DNA of 64,000 bases, taken from NCBI RefSeq assembly GCF_963677685.1, contig NZ_OY782186.1:2480001-2544000 (forward strand). Direction: 5' to 3'. Below are positions 11,921 to 20,388 of this stretch, piece after piece. The DNA is from an uncultured Bacteroides sp. GTDB taxonomy: Bacteria > Bacteroidota > Bacteroidia > Bacteroidales > Bacteroidaceae. Each line of letters begins with the position of its first letter. The first letter of the stretch is position 1. The notes under the pieces are model-generated. The model had not been told where the DNA came from and did not search any database. It saw only the letters and a list, made by a program, of their open reading frames with translations. Both the position numbers and the translations under genes were made by a program.

Positions 11921-13405
11921 ATGAAAAATAAGATTCAAAAGATATCCATGCTCGAAAAGATAGGCTATAGTTTGGGCGACGGATCCGCCAATCTGGTCTT
12001 TCAGATGATGATGATGTTTCAGCTTATGTTCTACACCGATGTGTTCGGAATAAAAGCTAGCATTGCCGGAGGTATTCTGCTTTTAGCCAGACTCTTCGAC
12101 GCCTTTATCGATCCGATCGTGGGTATATGGTCGGACAGAACAAACACCCGATGGGGTAAATACCGACCTTGGATATTATGGACTGCTATTCCGTTTGCAG
12201 TGTTCTTTGTGCTCTCTTTCAGCACCCCCGACCTTGGCGAACGAGGAAAGATTATCTATGCAGGCGTCACTTACACCCTGTTGATGGCCGTTTATTCATT
12301 CAACAACACCCCCTACTCCTCACTTGGAGGGGTAATGACAAGCGATATCAAAGAGCGTACAAGCATCTCTAGCGTTCGCTTCGTAACAGCCACTATCGCT
12401 ACTTTTGTAGTGCAAGGACTCACCCTTCCACTCGTAGCAAAATTTGGTAATGGCAACGACAGCAAGGGATGGTTTATAACGATTCTCATATTCGCCCTCG
12501 TCGGAGTCATACTGATGTTGATTACTTTCATCTCTACACGAGAACGCATTACTCCGCCCCCGGCACAGAAAACACCCATCGTACAGGATATAAAGGACAT
12601 CTTCTCCAATACCCCCTGGAAAGCCATGTTCGTGCTGACACTATTCCTATTCACAACATTGGCAATGTGGGGTAGCTCCATGTCCTACTACTTCAATTAT
12701 GTGCTAGACAAACACGCACTGTTCTCTTTCCTGCAAAATCTCGGGCTTGTAGAAGTAGAAGGAGGAAATTGGTGGCATGCCGTATTACAAGCCTTCGGTC
12801 TGATAGCAAAAACAGATCTGAGCAATGTGTTCGCCGTAGGGTTCAGCTTCTTTAATATACTTGGAAGCATCATTCAGCTAATAGGTGTAATACTCCTATC
12901 TAGCTTTCTTTCCGGTATTTATGGCAAACGCAACGTATTTATCGTCTGCCTCGCCCTGACCGCCTTGTTCATGGGTTTATTCTTCCTGCCTGCTCCAACC
13001 AGTATAGGTACGGTATTTATACTAAACACATTAAAGAGCCTCGCTTATGCTCCCACCGTTCCATTACTTTGGGCGATGATGGGCGATGTAGCCGACCATT
13101 CAGAATGGCGTAACCATCGACGTGCCACGGGCTTTGTGTTTGCAGGTATCGTATTCGCGCTCAAAGCAGGTCTAGGAGTTGGAGGAGCCATCTGCGGAGT
13201 CATCATTGACCATTTCGGTTTCGTTGCCAATCAGACTCAAACTCCAACTGCCATTGACGGCATACGACTAAGTTCGAGCATCATTCCTGCCATAACGTTG
13301 GCAATAAGTTTCGTTGCGCTGTGCTTCTACCCCATCACGAAGAAACTGAACGAAAACATTCAGGCAGAATTGTCTATCAGGAGAAAAGAAACCTCTAATG
13401 AATAA
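11921..13405 (+). CDS. GPH/MelB-family sugar:cation symporter
   Basis: This 494-aa inner-membrane MFS transporter of the glycoside-pentoside-hexuronide:cation symporter family has about 12 hydrophobic helices. The N-terminal family signature is present (DAFIDPIVGIWSDRTNTRWG, with acidic cation-site residues), as is the central loop motif DVADHSEWRNHRRATG. It should move the mono- or oligosaccharide released in the periplasm into the cytoplasm. It sits between the esterase and the GH43 genes with short gaps, so it is probably co-transcribed. The sugar is not determined by the sequence; a pentose-containing glycoside is likely from context. Confidence 0.92.
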   Translation: MKNKIQKISMLEKIGYSLGDGSANLVFQMMMMFQLMFYTDVFGIKASIAGGILLLARLFDAFIDPIVGIWSDRTNTRWGKYRPWILWTAIPFAVFFVLSFSTPDLGERGKIIYAGVTYTLLMAVYSFNNTPYSSLGGVMTSDIKERTSISSVRFVTATIATFVVQGLTLPLVAKFGNGNDSKGWFITILIFALVGVILMLITFISTRERITPPPAQKTPIVQDIKDIFSNTPWKAMFVLTLFLFTTLAMWGSSMSYYFNYVLDKHALFSFLQNLGLVEVEGGNWWHAVLQAFGLIAKTDLSNVFAVGFSFFNILGSIIQLIGVILLSSFLSGIYGKRNVFIVCLALTALFMGLFFLPAPTSIGTVFILNTLKSLAYAPTVPLLWAMMGDVADHSEWRNHRRATGFVFAGIVFALKAGLGVGGAICGVIIDHFGFVANQTQTPTAIDGIRLSSSIIPAITLAISFVALCFYPITKKLNENIQAELSIRRKETSNE

Positions 13406-13441
13406 CAGGATTGACGGATAATCCATAAAAAAATTATTATC

Positions 13442-14413
13442 ATGACTAAAAAAGCAAGATACCTATTTCCCGATGACTACATGGCAGATCCTGCCGTACA
13501 TATCTTCAACGGGAAACTCTACATCTACCCTTCACATGATCGCGAAAGTGGGATTCCTGAGAATGACAACGGAGATCACTTCGATATGAACGACTACCAC
13601 GTATTTTCCATGACATCACCCGAAAGCAAGGTAACCGATCACGGCGTTGCGCTGAGAGTTTCCGACATCCCTTGGGCAGGCCGTCAGCTTTGGGACTGCG
13701 ACGTGGCAGAAAAGGACGGTAAATATTACATGTACTTCCCATTGAAAGACCAAACGGACATCTTCCGCATCGGAGTAGCTATCTCCGATCGTCCCGAAGG
13801 ACCATTCGTTCCACAGCCAGACCCTATCAGAGGCAGTTATAGCATAGATCCCGCCATATTGAAAGATGATGACGGTTGCTACTATATGTACTTCGGCGGA
13901 CTGTGGGGTGGACAGCTGCAACGATACCGAAACAATAAAGCACTAGAAAGCGCCATTATTCCCGAAGGGGACGAACCTGCACTCGGTCCGCTCGTAGTGA
14001 AACTATCAGACGATATGCTTCAATTCGGTGAAATTCCCCGTGAAATAAACATCCTCGACGAGAACGGTAAACCACTTACCGGTGGCGATAACGAACGTCG
14101 CTTCTTCGAAGCTAGCTGGATGCATAAATACAATGGCAAATACTATTTTTCGTACAGTACCGGCGACACACATAATATTTGTTATGCCATCGGCGACAAT
14201 CCGTACGGACCCTTCACCTATCAGGGAGTAATACTTCCTCCGGTAATAGGTTGGACCACCCATCATGCAATAGCAGAGTTTGACGGTCGATGGTGGCTTT
14301 TCCATCACGACTGCGTTCCGTCTGGTGGAAAAACATGGCTACGCAGCCTCAAAATAGTAGAATTAGAATATGAGGCCGATGGAAAGATAAAAAAAATATC
14401 AAATGATGTATAA
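13442..14413 (+). CDS. GH43-family glycoside hydrolase, no signal peptide
   Basis: This 323-aa five-bladed beta-propeller enzyme acts as a beta-xylosidase or alpha-L-arabinofuranosidase. The GH43 triad can be placed: Asp16 (MADPAVH) as base, Asp136 (SIDPAIL) as pKa modulator, and Glu223 (FFEASWMHK) as acid. It has no signal peptide and no extra C-terminal module, so it is probably cytoplasmic, acting on oligosaccharides brought in by the adjacent symporter. The subfamily cannot be fixed by eye. Confidence 0.92.
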   Translation: MTKKARYLFPDDYMADPAVHIFNGKLYIYPSHDRESGIPENDNGDHFDMNDYHVFSMTSPESKVTDHGVALRVSDIPWAGRQLWDCDVAEKDGKYYMYFPLKDQTDIFRIGVAISDRPEGPFVPQPDPIRGSYSIDPAILKDDDGCYYMYFGGLWGGQLQRYRNNKALESAIIPEGDEPALGPLVVKLSDDMLQFGEIPREINILDENGKPLTGGDNERRFFEASWMHKYNGKYYFSYSTGDTHNICYAIGDNPYGPFTYQGVILPPVIGWTTHHAIAEFDGRWWLFHHDCVPSGGKTWLRSLKIVELEYEADGKIKKISNDV

Positions 14414-14432
14414 CCATTAAATAAAAACGAAT

Positions 14433-15443
14433 ATGAAAAAGATTGCATTTCTCACGATACTGTTGAGCGCAATAATGATGAGTTGCGCTCAGAAATCGAA
14501 ACTTCCGACGTTCAAGAACACCGGCAACCCACTCGTTAAAAACAAATTCACTGCTGACCCTGCCCCTTTGGTATATGACGGTACACTCTATCTCTACGTA
14601 GGGCATGACGAATACTATGCAGGGCAAGACACCGCCAAAGGAGGAAAAGAGTTCAACATCACAGAATGGCTCTGCTATTCCACCAAAGATATGCAGACAT
14701 GGACAGATCACGGTGCTGTACTGAAACCGACAGACTTCAAATGGGGCGTTGGTGAAGCATGGGCAGCCCAAGTAGTAGAAAGAAATGGCAAATTTTACTA
14801 CTATGTCACAGCCTTGGCAGGCGAACCTTACAACAGTCGCGTAGTAGGCGTAGCAGTAAGCGACAGTCCTACCGGCCCATTTGTCGATCCACTTGGTAAA
14901 CCTCTGGTATCAGACGACATGACCGATAACGGTGCACGCGGATGGTGGAATGATATCGACCCCACTGCCTTAATAGACGATAACGGTCAGGCATGGTTAT
15001 GCTGGGGAAACGGTACCTGTTTCCTTGCCAAGTTGAAACCCAACATGATAGAGCTAGATGGCGATATACAGGTGATCAAATTGCCTCGCTACGTAGAAGG
15101 TCCATGGCTATCTAAACGCAACGGCACTTATTATCTTACCTATGCTTCATTCGGAAAAGGCAAAGAGAACATCGCTTACGCCACAGCTCCTTCCGTAGAA
15201 GGTCCTTGGACCCCACAAGGTGAACTCACAGGCACAGCCGAGAACAGTTTCACTATTCATCCGGGAATCATCGACTTCAAGGGGAAATCATATTTGTTCT
15301 ATCACAACGCCACGCTAACTATTGATGGTCACAAAGGAGCCATCGGTCGCCGCAGTGTCTGCGTGGATGAACTTCATTACAATCCTGACGGGACTATGCA
15401 ACATGTGGAACAGACGAAACAAGGGGTATCGACATCCAAATAG
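14433..15443 (+). CDS. GH43-family glycoside hydrolase lipoprotein
   Basis: This 336-aa GH43 enzyme has a lipoprotein signal (LSAIMMSCAQ, Cys18), so it is periplasmic or surface-anchored. The expected triad is Asp42 (TADPAPLVYDG), Asp176 (DIDPTAL) and Glu222 (YVEGPWLSKRNG). Likely activity is beta-xylosidase or arabinofuranosidase. It begins 19 bp after the other GH43 gene and is the last gene of the operon before a terminator. Together the two GH43 genes split the work between the periplasm and the cytoplasm. Confidence 0.92.
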   Translation: MKKIAFLTILLSAIMMSCAQKSKLPTFKNTGNPLVKNKFTADPAPLVYDGTLYLYVGHDEYYAGQDTAKGGKEFNITEWLCYSTKDMQTWTDHGAVLKPTDFKWGVGEAWAAQVVERNGKFYYYVTALAGEPYNSRVVGVAVSDSPTGPFVDPLGKPLVSDDMTDNGARGWWNDIDPTALIDDNGQAWLCWGNGTCFLAKLKPNMIELDGDIQVIKLPRYVEGPWLSKRNGTYYLTYASFGKGKENIAYATAPSVEGPWTPQGELTGTAENSFTIHPGIIDFKGKSYLFYHNATLTIDGHKGAIGRRSVCVDELHYNPDGTMQHVEQTKQGVSTSK

Positions 15444-15520
15444 TATCGTTGTTCTAGTGAAAATTGAGTTAGATTTAGTCTCGAAATTTTGCGAGATTAT
15501 TGGGAATGGTTAAAATGAGA

Positions 15521-15564
15521 AAGCTCGGGGAGAATTTGTGTAAGTTCTTTCCGAGCTTTTGTTT
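15521..15564 (+). terminator. Terminator of the plus-strand PUL operon
   Basis: A stem formed by AAGCTCGG and CCGAGCTT, with a longer imperfect extension (GAGAA/TTCTT), is followed by TTTTGTTTTG. It lies 78 bp after the last GH43 gene. Confidence 0.75.
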
Positions 15565-15566
15565 TG

Positions 15567-15597
15567 CTTGAGTAGTCCTTTTATATCATTATATTTG
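15567..15597 (+). promoter_or_regulatory. Bacteroides-type promoter of the frameshifted hicB
   Basis: CTTG at 15567-15570 and TATATTTG at 15590-15597 are separated by 19 bp, close to the TTTG/TAnnTTTG consensus. They lie about 50 bp before the ATG at 15649. Confidence 0.5.
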
Positions 15598-15648
15598 TAG
15601 AGTCGTAAAAGAAAAGCGTACAACAAAAAAAATACATACAATAAAAAG

Positions 15649-16060
15649 ATGAAGGCAAGAGTAATTGTTGAACAAGGAGCTGATGGCACATATAGTGCTT
15701 ACATTTCAAGCGAAAATATTCCTTATGGAATTATAGGAGAAGGAAACTCAGTTTCCGAAACGATTGAAGATTTCAAAACAGGATACGAAGAAATGAAAGA
15801 ATCTTACGCACTAGAAGATAAAGAATTTCCTGAGTGTGAATTTGAATATGTATATGACGTAGCTTCATTTCTCTAAATTTGCATTTATATTAGCCAGCTT
15901 ATCAAAAATAATGGATATTGCGCAAGGACAATCAAGCCATTATGCTATAGGGTATCGTAAACCTTCAATCAGTGCAGTTAAAAAGACAGAAAAATCAATG
16001 CATATATTTGCAAATGAAATAGAAAAGCCCCTGATAACTAAAAATCAAAGGCTTTTCTAA
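15649..16060 (+). pseudogene. Frameshifted HicB-like antitoxin with C-terminal HTH
   Basis: The first frame (15649-15876, 75 aa) encodes a HicB RNase-H-like fold (MKARVIVEQGADGTYSAYIS). It stops just after DVASFL. The next frame (15875-16060) continues with an XRE-type HTH (QSSHYAIGYRKPSISAVKK), matching the HTH of the intact HicB at 16076-16480. The joined length (about 136 aa) equals that of the intact paralogue (134 aa), so a single indel near 15874 split the gene. No hicA is found next to it. The 75-aa N-terminal part could still be made and might bind a HicA. Confidence 0.75.
16021..16058. terminator. Hairpin between convergent hicB genes
   Basis: Perfect 9-bp arms AGAAAAGCC (16021-16029) and GGCTTTTCT (16050-16058) lie between the two converging hicB genes. 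It is a probable bidirectional terminator, overlapping the end of the frameshifted gene. Confidence 0.5.
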
Positions 16061-16075
16061 TTATATAATAAACTA

Positions 16076-16480
16076 TTATAGATTAATAGACAAAAGCTCT
16101 TTCCCTAATTTATGGAGGGCTGCTTCGAGCTTAAGAGCTTGTTCCGGACGAGGTTTTCTTTTTCCAGATGAATAATGCCATAACTGTTTTTGATTAATAC
16201 CTGTAATGCGTTCTAAACCTGCCTTAGAAAATATACCCGTATAAAAATCTAATAATGATTTTACATCCATTTGAAATACAAGTTCAAAATCTCCTTGTAA
16301 TTCTTCGGGCACATCGCATCCTAATTCAGCGCATTCTTCTACCAACACATTGATGGCTTCGTACATGTTGTTTTTAATTTCATCTACAGTTTGACCAGTC
16401 GCTATAATACCATCAATACCATCTAAGTAAGCAGAATAATTTTGATCTGCTTTTTCGATAACTACTTTAACTGTTCTCAT
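16076..16480 (-). CDS. hicB: HicB-family antitoxin with XRE-type HTH
   Basis: This 134-aa antitoxin of a type II HicAB module neutralises HicA and should repress the operon. Residues 1-70 form the HicB RNase-H-like fold (VVIEKADQNYSAYLDGIDGI, then ATGQTVDEIKNNM). Residues about 80-134 form a helix-turn-helix (LERITGINQKQLWHYSSGKR). It lies 80 bp downstream of hicA on the same strand. A frameshifted paralogue converges on it from the left. Confidence 0.88.
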   Translation of the reverse strand: MRTVKVVIEKADQNYSAYLDGIDGIIATGQTVDEIKNNMYEAINVLVEECAELGCDVPEELQGDFELVFQMDVKSLLDFYTGIFSKAGLERITGINQKQLWHYSSGKRKPRPEQALKLEAALHKLGKELLSINL

Positions 16481-16560
16481 TTTTCTGTCTTTTTACGATT
16501 TTTCGTTTCTACTTTCAATTGATGTGCTCTTTATTTGAGTATTTTGAGAGAAAAAAAAGA

Positions 16561-16755
16561 CTATTTCTTTAGACCTGCTTCTCTCAAAATGGAACCCAAC
16601 GTCCCATCTTTTAAGTCATCATTTAATTTCCCTGGTATTGGAATTGGTCTTCTTGCACCAGGTTTATAATAAATTCGATGATCACCTCTTGTCCTCTTAT
16701 ATTCCCATCCATCTCCTTCTAATAAAGCAATCACCTCTTTAACTTTCATTTGCAT
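16561..16755 (-). CDS. hicA: HicA-family mRNA interferase toxin
   Basis: This 64-aa toxin has a double-stranded-RNA-binding-like fold (VKEVIALLEGDGWEYKRTRG, then DHRIYYKPG). The conserved His in GDHRIY is the expected catalytic residue for ribosome-independent RNA cleavage. The C-terminus (LKDGTLGSILREAGL) is standard for HicA. It starts at 16755; Met3 is an alternative start. It precedes hicB, the usual toxin-first order for this family. Confidence 0.9.
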   Translation of the reverse strand: MQMKVKEVIALLEGDGWEYKRTRGDHRIYYKPGARRPIPIPGKLNDDLKDGTLGSILREAGLKK

Positions 16756-16794
16756 TTTGCCTTCTTTCTTTTCATTAAAGAGTTAAATATGACA

Positions 16795-16850
16795 CAAAGA
16801 TAACTATTTTTCTACTACCATCAAATATAATGATAACTATTTTTCTACTA
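16795..16850 (-). promoter_or_regulatory. hicAB promoter overlapped by two 19-bp direct repeats
   Basis: On the minus strand, TTTG (16825-16822) and TATCTTTG (16802-16795) are 19 bp apart, an ideal promoter. GATAACTATTTTTCTACTA (plus-strand reading) occurs at 16799-16817, over the -7 element, and at 16832-16850, just upstream of the -33 element, a 33-bp period. The layout fits an operator for autoregulation by the HicB HTH domain. Confidence 0.65.
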
Positions 16851-17146
16851 AAAAGGCCCTATAGGGATGATTATTAGGAATGTGTTTGGTTAAATATTCA
16901 TTAGATTTATTTTTAATGACAGATTCAGCGATTTAAATAATGTGTGCCGAATGGCTTCGCTTCAATAAATTCGCCGATAAGATCAGAAATCTTTCATCAA
17001 ATATACAATGTAAAAATATATCTTCCATTAAAATAAAGTGCAGAGATGAATAATAAAAAAAGCAAATACAAACATTTTTATACAACAAAATAAATAAAAA
17101 TAAAGCTTTCGATCTCTACCAACAAAAGTCTCGTTTTCAACAACTA

Positions 17147-17182
17147 TAGAAGCAGATTTCAACGCGCTGAAGTCTGCTTCTA
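17147..17182. terminator. Isolated 10-bp hairpin in a gene-poor stretch
   Basis: TAGAAGCAGA and TCTGCTTCTA form a perfect 10-bp stem with a 16-nt loop and no strong T-run. It is the only clear structure between the hicAB promoter (16850) and the IS3 remnant (17501); the rest is AT-rich with no convincing ORF. Confidence 0.35.
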
Positions 17183-17500
17183 TTCTTGTATTCTAGCAGT
17201 TAAATAGCCGAATCAAAAACGACTCACTATAAAACACTAATAATCAGCAGCTTACCATAAGTAGATTATTTCACATAGAAACGTTTAAAAGAGAAACAGA
17301 AAAAGAAATTAGGAACTCAAAAAACGATACAACGCAACATCATTAAAGACAATATCAGCAGTAAAGGTGCAAGAAGTAGTATAAAGATTATTCTATCTTA
17401 ACATGCTAAGAAAATCGTAAGAAAAAATGCTTTAAAAACAAAGGTATTATCTACTTCCCTTTTATTCAGACTGTTTATAATACTAACTGCTGTTAGGGAG

Positions 17501-17626
17501 ATGAGCAAGAAGTGGATTAAAGGCTATAACAACCGCTACTTACACCATCCATTAGGTGAAATGTCACCCAATAAATACAGAAATAAGGATGAAATAAATA
17601 ATAATATTATTAACTTAGCAGTCTAA
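17501..17626 (+). mobile_element. Remnant of an IS3-family transposase C-terminus
   Basis: A short open frame reads KKWIKGYNNRYLHHPLGEMS followed by PNKYRNK. It matches the typical end of IS3-family DDE transposases (YNN.R.H..LG..SP..Y). No catalytic DDE region or terminal inverted repeats are visible, so only a scar remains. Confidence 0.55.
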
Positions 17627-17674
17627 TTTATTACCATCCTAAAAAAGGAAACTGAGACTCTGAGTTATTGATTT

Positions 17675-18616
17675 ATGGAAAGTTGTTTTAAAAATAGTAT
17701 TATGAAGCAATACTTCTTAATACAATTAAAAAGAAGTACAAGATTCTTTTCGGATAATGGATTAAATCCAATCTTAGGAACTATATTCGCACCTTTACTT
17801 TTTATCCTCATTTCTTTAGCAGTAATCTCTTTGAACTATGGCGTATATTTTTATTCAGGCATTACCCTCTTTATTACAACCGAATTGAGTGAGATTAACA
17901 GAAATGAATTTTTAAAGAATTGCTTTTCAAGGTCTAGCTATATAAAAATAAGAATACTAGAAAACATTCTTATTATTTTACCTTTTTGCTTTGTTCTAAC
18001 ATACAAGGGTTATTATCTAATAGCTTCAATTCTCACTATTGCAAGCATTTTAATGAGCAATATCAACTTTAATAAAATAAATGGATTCGTTTTACCAACT
18101 CCATTTTATAAAGAACCTTTTGAATTCGCAGTTGGGTTTAGAAAAACATTTATCTTCTTTTTATTTCCCTATTTCCTCGCATATAAAGCATATGAGGTCG
18201 ATAATTTTAATTTGATATATGCCTCGTATATTTCCATCCTCATTATTGTGATAACATATTATAACGATATTGAAGATGCATTCTTTGTTTGGATATTTAA
18301 TATGAGTGCAAGAAAATTCCTATTGATGAAATTATTGACCGCATCAAAATATACAATCATGCTTTGCATGCCAATATTACTTTTTTCAGTATTTGGCTTT
18401 CCTAATAAAATACTCATCCAATGTGGTTTGATTTTAGTACTTATTCTATGCATAACATTTACCATTTTACTAAAATACTCCGCTTACCCAAATAGAATAG
18501 GACCATCTATGGCTAAAATACTAATATTGGGATTTTTCTTCCCTCCTCTTCTTTTAATATCTTTACCTATATTATACCACAATTCTGTCAACAAATTAAA
18601 AATTCACTTGGAATGA
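17675..18616 (+). CDS. ABC exporter permease-like membrane protein
   Basis: This 313-aa protein is very hydrophobic, with about 6-8 predicted membrane helices (for example FAPLLFILISLAVISLNYG and ILILGFFFPPLLLISLPILY). It overlaps the following ABC ATPase gene by 4 bp (ATGA), so the pair probably forms one ABC transporter. Sequence motifs do not identify a known permease family; small two-gene exporters of this type are often used for peptide or bacteriocin export or self-protection. An internal Met at 17702 is an alternative start. AT content is higher than in the flanking core genes, and IS remnants lie on both sides. Confidence 0.7.
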   Translation: MESCFKNSIMKQYFLIQLKRSTRFFSDNGLNPILGTIFAPLLFILISLAVISLNYGVYFYSGITLFITTELSEINRNEFLKNCFSRSSYIKIRILENILIILPFCFVLTYKGYYLIASILTIASILMSNINFNKINGFVLPTPFYKEPFEFAVGFRKTFIFFLFPYFLAYKAYEVDNFNLIYASYISILIIVITYYNDIEDAFFVWIFNMSARKFLLMKLLTASKYTIMLCMPILLFSVFGFPNKILIQCGLILVLILCITFTILLKYSAYPNRIGPSMAKILILGFFFPPLLLISLPILYHNSVNKLKIHLE

Positions 18617-19296
18617 TAAAAATAGAAAAACTTTCGAAATCATTTGGAGCAAAACAAGTCCTATTTGATATAAATTTAAATATTGAGAAAGGTAAAGTTT
18701 ATGGTTTTGTTGGAGATAATGGAGCAGGTAAAAGTACTTTATTTAAATGTATAACTGGTTTAGAAAAATACAAGGGCAGAATTTTATCCGACTACAGTTT
18801 ATTGAAAAACCATATTGGTTATTTACCTACTCAACCTTACTTTTTCACAAGAATTACAGGGAAAGAATACTTGCGGCTCTTCTGTAATGCCCGCAAAATT
18901 AATCAAATAAATGTAGATGCATACAATATATTTAATTTGCCTTTACAGGAGTACGCTATGTCATATTCAATTGGTATGCAGAAAAAACTAGCTCTTACTG
19001 CTGTTTTATTACAAAAAAATGACATATACATACTCGATGAACCTTTCAATGGAATTGATTTCGAGGGAAGTTTTATAATATTGAAGATTATTAATAAATT
19101 AAGAGAAAGAGACAAAACTGTATTTATATCATCTCATATTTTTTCTACTTTAAATGATACTTGTGATGAGATATTTATAATGAATCGTGGTGTTATTACT
19201 GAAAAGATATTTAAGGAAAACTTTACTGCTTTTGAAAGTAAAATAAAAAATAGGGTGTATAGCAATGAACATAAAATAGATAATATTGATTTCTAA
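18613..19296 (+). CDS. ABC transporter ATP-binding protein
   Basis: This 227-aa ATPase has a Walker A motif (GDNGAGKST, about residues 36-44), a degenerate signature (YSIGMQKKLALTA), a Walker B motif (IYILDEPFNGID) and an H-loop His (FISSHIF). The start overlaps the permease stop by 4 bp. The signature SIGMQ in place of SGGQ is common in gliding/antibiotic-type exporters. The substrate is unknown. Confidence 0.88.
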   Translation: MIKIEKLSKSFGAKQVLFDINLNIEKGKVYGFVGDNGAGKSTLFKCITGLEKYKGRILSDYSLLKNHIGYLPTQPYFFTRITGKEYLRLFCNARKINQINVDAYNIFNLPLQEYAMSYSIGMQKKLALTAVLLQKNDIYILDEPFNGIDFEGSFIILKIINKLRERDKTVFISSHIFSTLNDTCDEIFIMNRGVITEKIFKENFTAFESKIKNRVYSNEHKIDNIDF

Positions 19297-19330
19297 ATTA
19301 TTATTTCGATAGAATACTCATTTAAGGCAC

Positions 19331-19767
19331 TGTCCATAATATTGTGTAAATGTAGAACTTCAGGCTATATAACTTGCAGTAGAATTTTTAAGTAAAGAAT
19401 CCCCTAGTTAGTTCAAGAACGCTGACGATGTTGATGGTTTCCTTCGTGACCTTCATCCCACTTGTACGAACAAATGCTTGAAGGTGAATTTGATGCTCAT
19501 TTGGACTATGAGAAGCATTCTGCTTCTGGTAATAATAGTGGCAACTCCCATAACGGTAAATACAGACCGAACACGGTGAGTCTGTGATTGATATTCCCTA
19601 TGATTATACCTGATAGCTATAGCAGAGATTGAAAAAATGGCATCAACCAATTTGGAACTGGGGAAGGATATTTAATCAGTTTTGACTATCTTTGAAAATC
19701 GAACTAAGGTATAAACCTTAATCCGATTGCCTGTAAATTTTAACGTTTACACAAAATATGGGATACT
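19331..19767 (+). mobile_element. Internally deleted IS256-family element
   Basis: Broken frames encode the N-terminal part of an IS256/mutator transposase (EQMLEGEFDAHLDYEKHSAS, then GNNSGNSHNGKYRPNTV, then frameshifted ESVIDIPYD) and its C-terminus (KKWHQPIWNWGRIFNQF). The catalytic middle is missing. Imperfect inverted ends are visible: TCCATAATATTGTGTAAA near 19333-19350 and the complement of TTTACACAAAATATGGGA near 19747-19764. The element is dead but could have been moved in trans, like a MITE. Confidence 0.75.
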
Positions 19768-19833
19768 CCCTTTTAAAATAATAACTGTCCTACTGTTAGG
19801 CAACACAAAACACATAAACTAACTTCTCTTATC

Positions 19834-20388
19834 CTATCCTTCATTGCGTATTACATCCATAATTTCAGCGCTATAAAGACGTTTAATATTGTCCTTTTCT
19901 TCTTGTTTAAGTAATTTTTGCGCAACGCTTTCAATCAACTTTTGGTGATTAGTATTAGACGAAAGCAGACGAAGCATAAATCCTATAGCAACTTGCGCTA
20001 ATGAATCAATAATAGAAACATCTCTACTTTCCCAACCAATAAAATTTTTATAGTGTAGTAAATTTAAATCATCAAAAATAGCCATATCATATTTGAGTAC
20101 TTCTTGATCAATTTCCGTATCTTTACAAATAATAAGTTCAGCACAGCAACCTCCAATTTGAAAGCACATATACTTAAACCAAAATGTAAATCCATCTAGT
20201 GTTGAAAAATCAGGTAACTCAGAGAAATAAAGACTCTGCCTATCCTTAATTAATTCACACAGCCCACGAATAGGAGAATCATCTGTATGGATTTCAATAT
20301 AATCGATATCATCTAAATCCCCATACAAAATATAATGACAAATTACATGACCGGATTCATGTATTGCAGAGCGTTCTATATCATTCAT
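19834..20388 (-). CDS. M41-like (FtsH peptidase-type) zinc metalloprotease-like protein
   Basis: This 184-aa protein has a zinc motif HESGH at residues 10-14 (His10, Glu11, His14). A GGCCAELI segment near residue 79 is followed by D90/E92/D94, resembling the GG.AAEE...D third-ligand region of the FtsH M41 peptidase. It lacks any AAA+ ATPase or membrane segment, so only a peptidase-like domain is present. The start overlaps the end of the upstream HEPN gene by 8 bp, implying translational coupling. The role is unknown; a protease paired with a HEPN protein suggests a toxin-control or defence function (inference). Confidence 0.65.
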   Translation of the reverse strand: MNDIERSAIHESGHVICHYILYGDLDDIDYIEIHTDDSPIRGLCELIKDRQSLYFSELPDFSTLDGFTFWFKYMCFQIGGCCAELIICKDTEIDQEVLKYDMAIFDDLNLLHYKNFIGWESRDVSIIDSLAQVAIGFMLRLLSSNTNHQKLIESVAQKLLKQEEKDNIKRLYSAEIMDVIRNEG

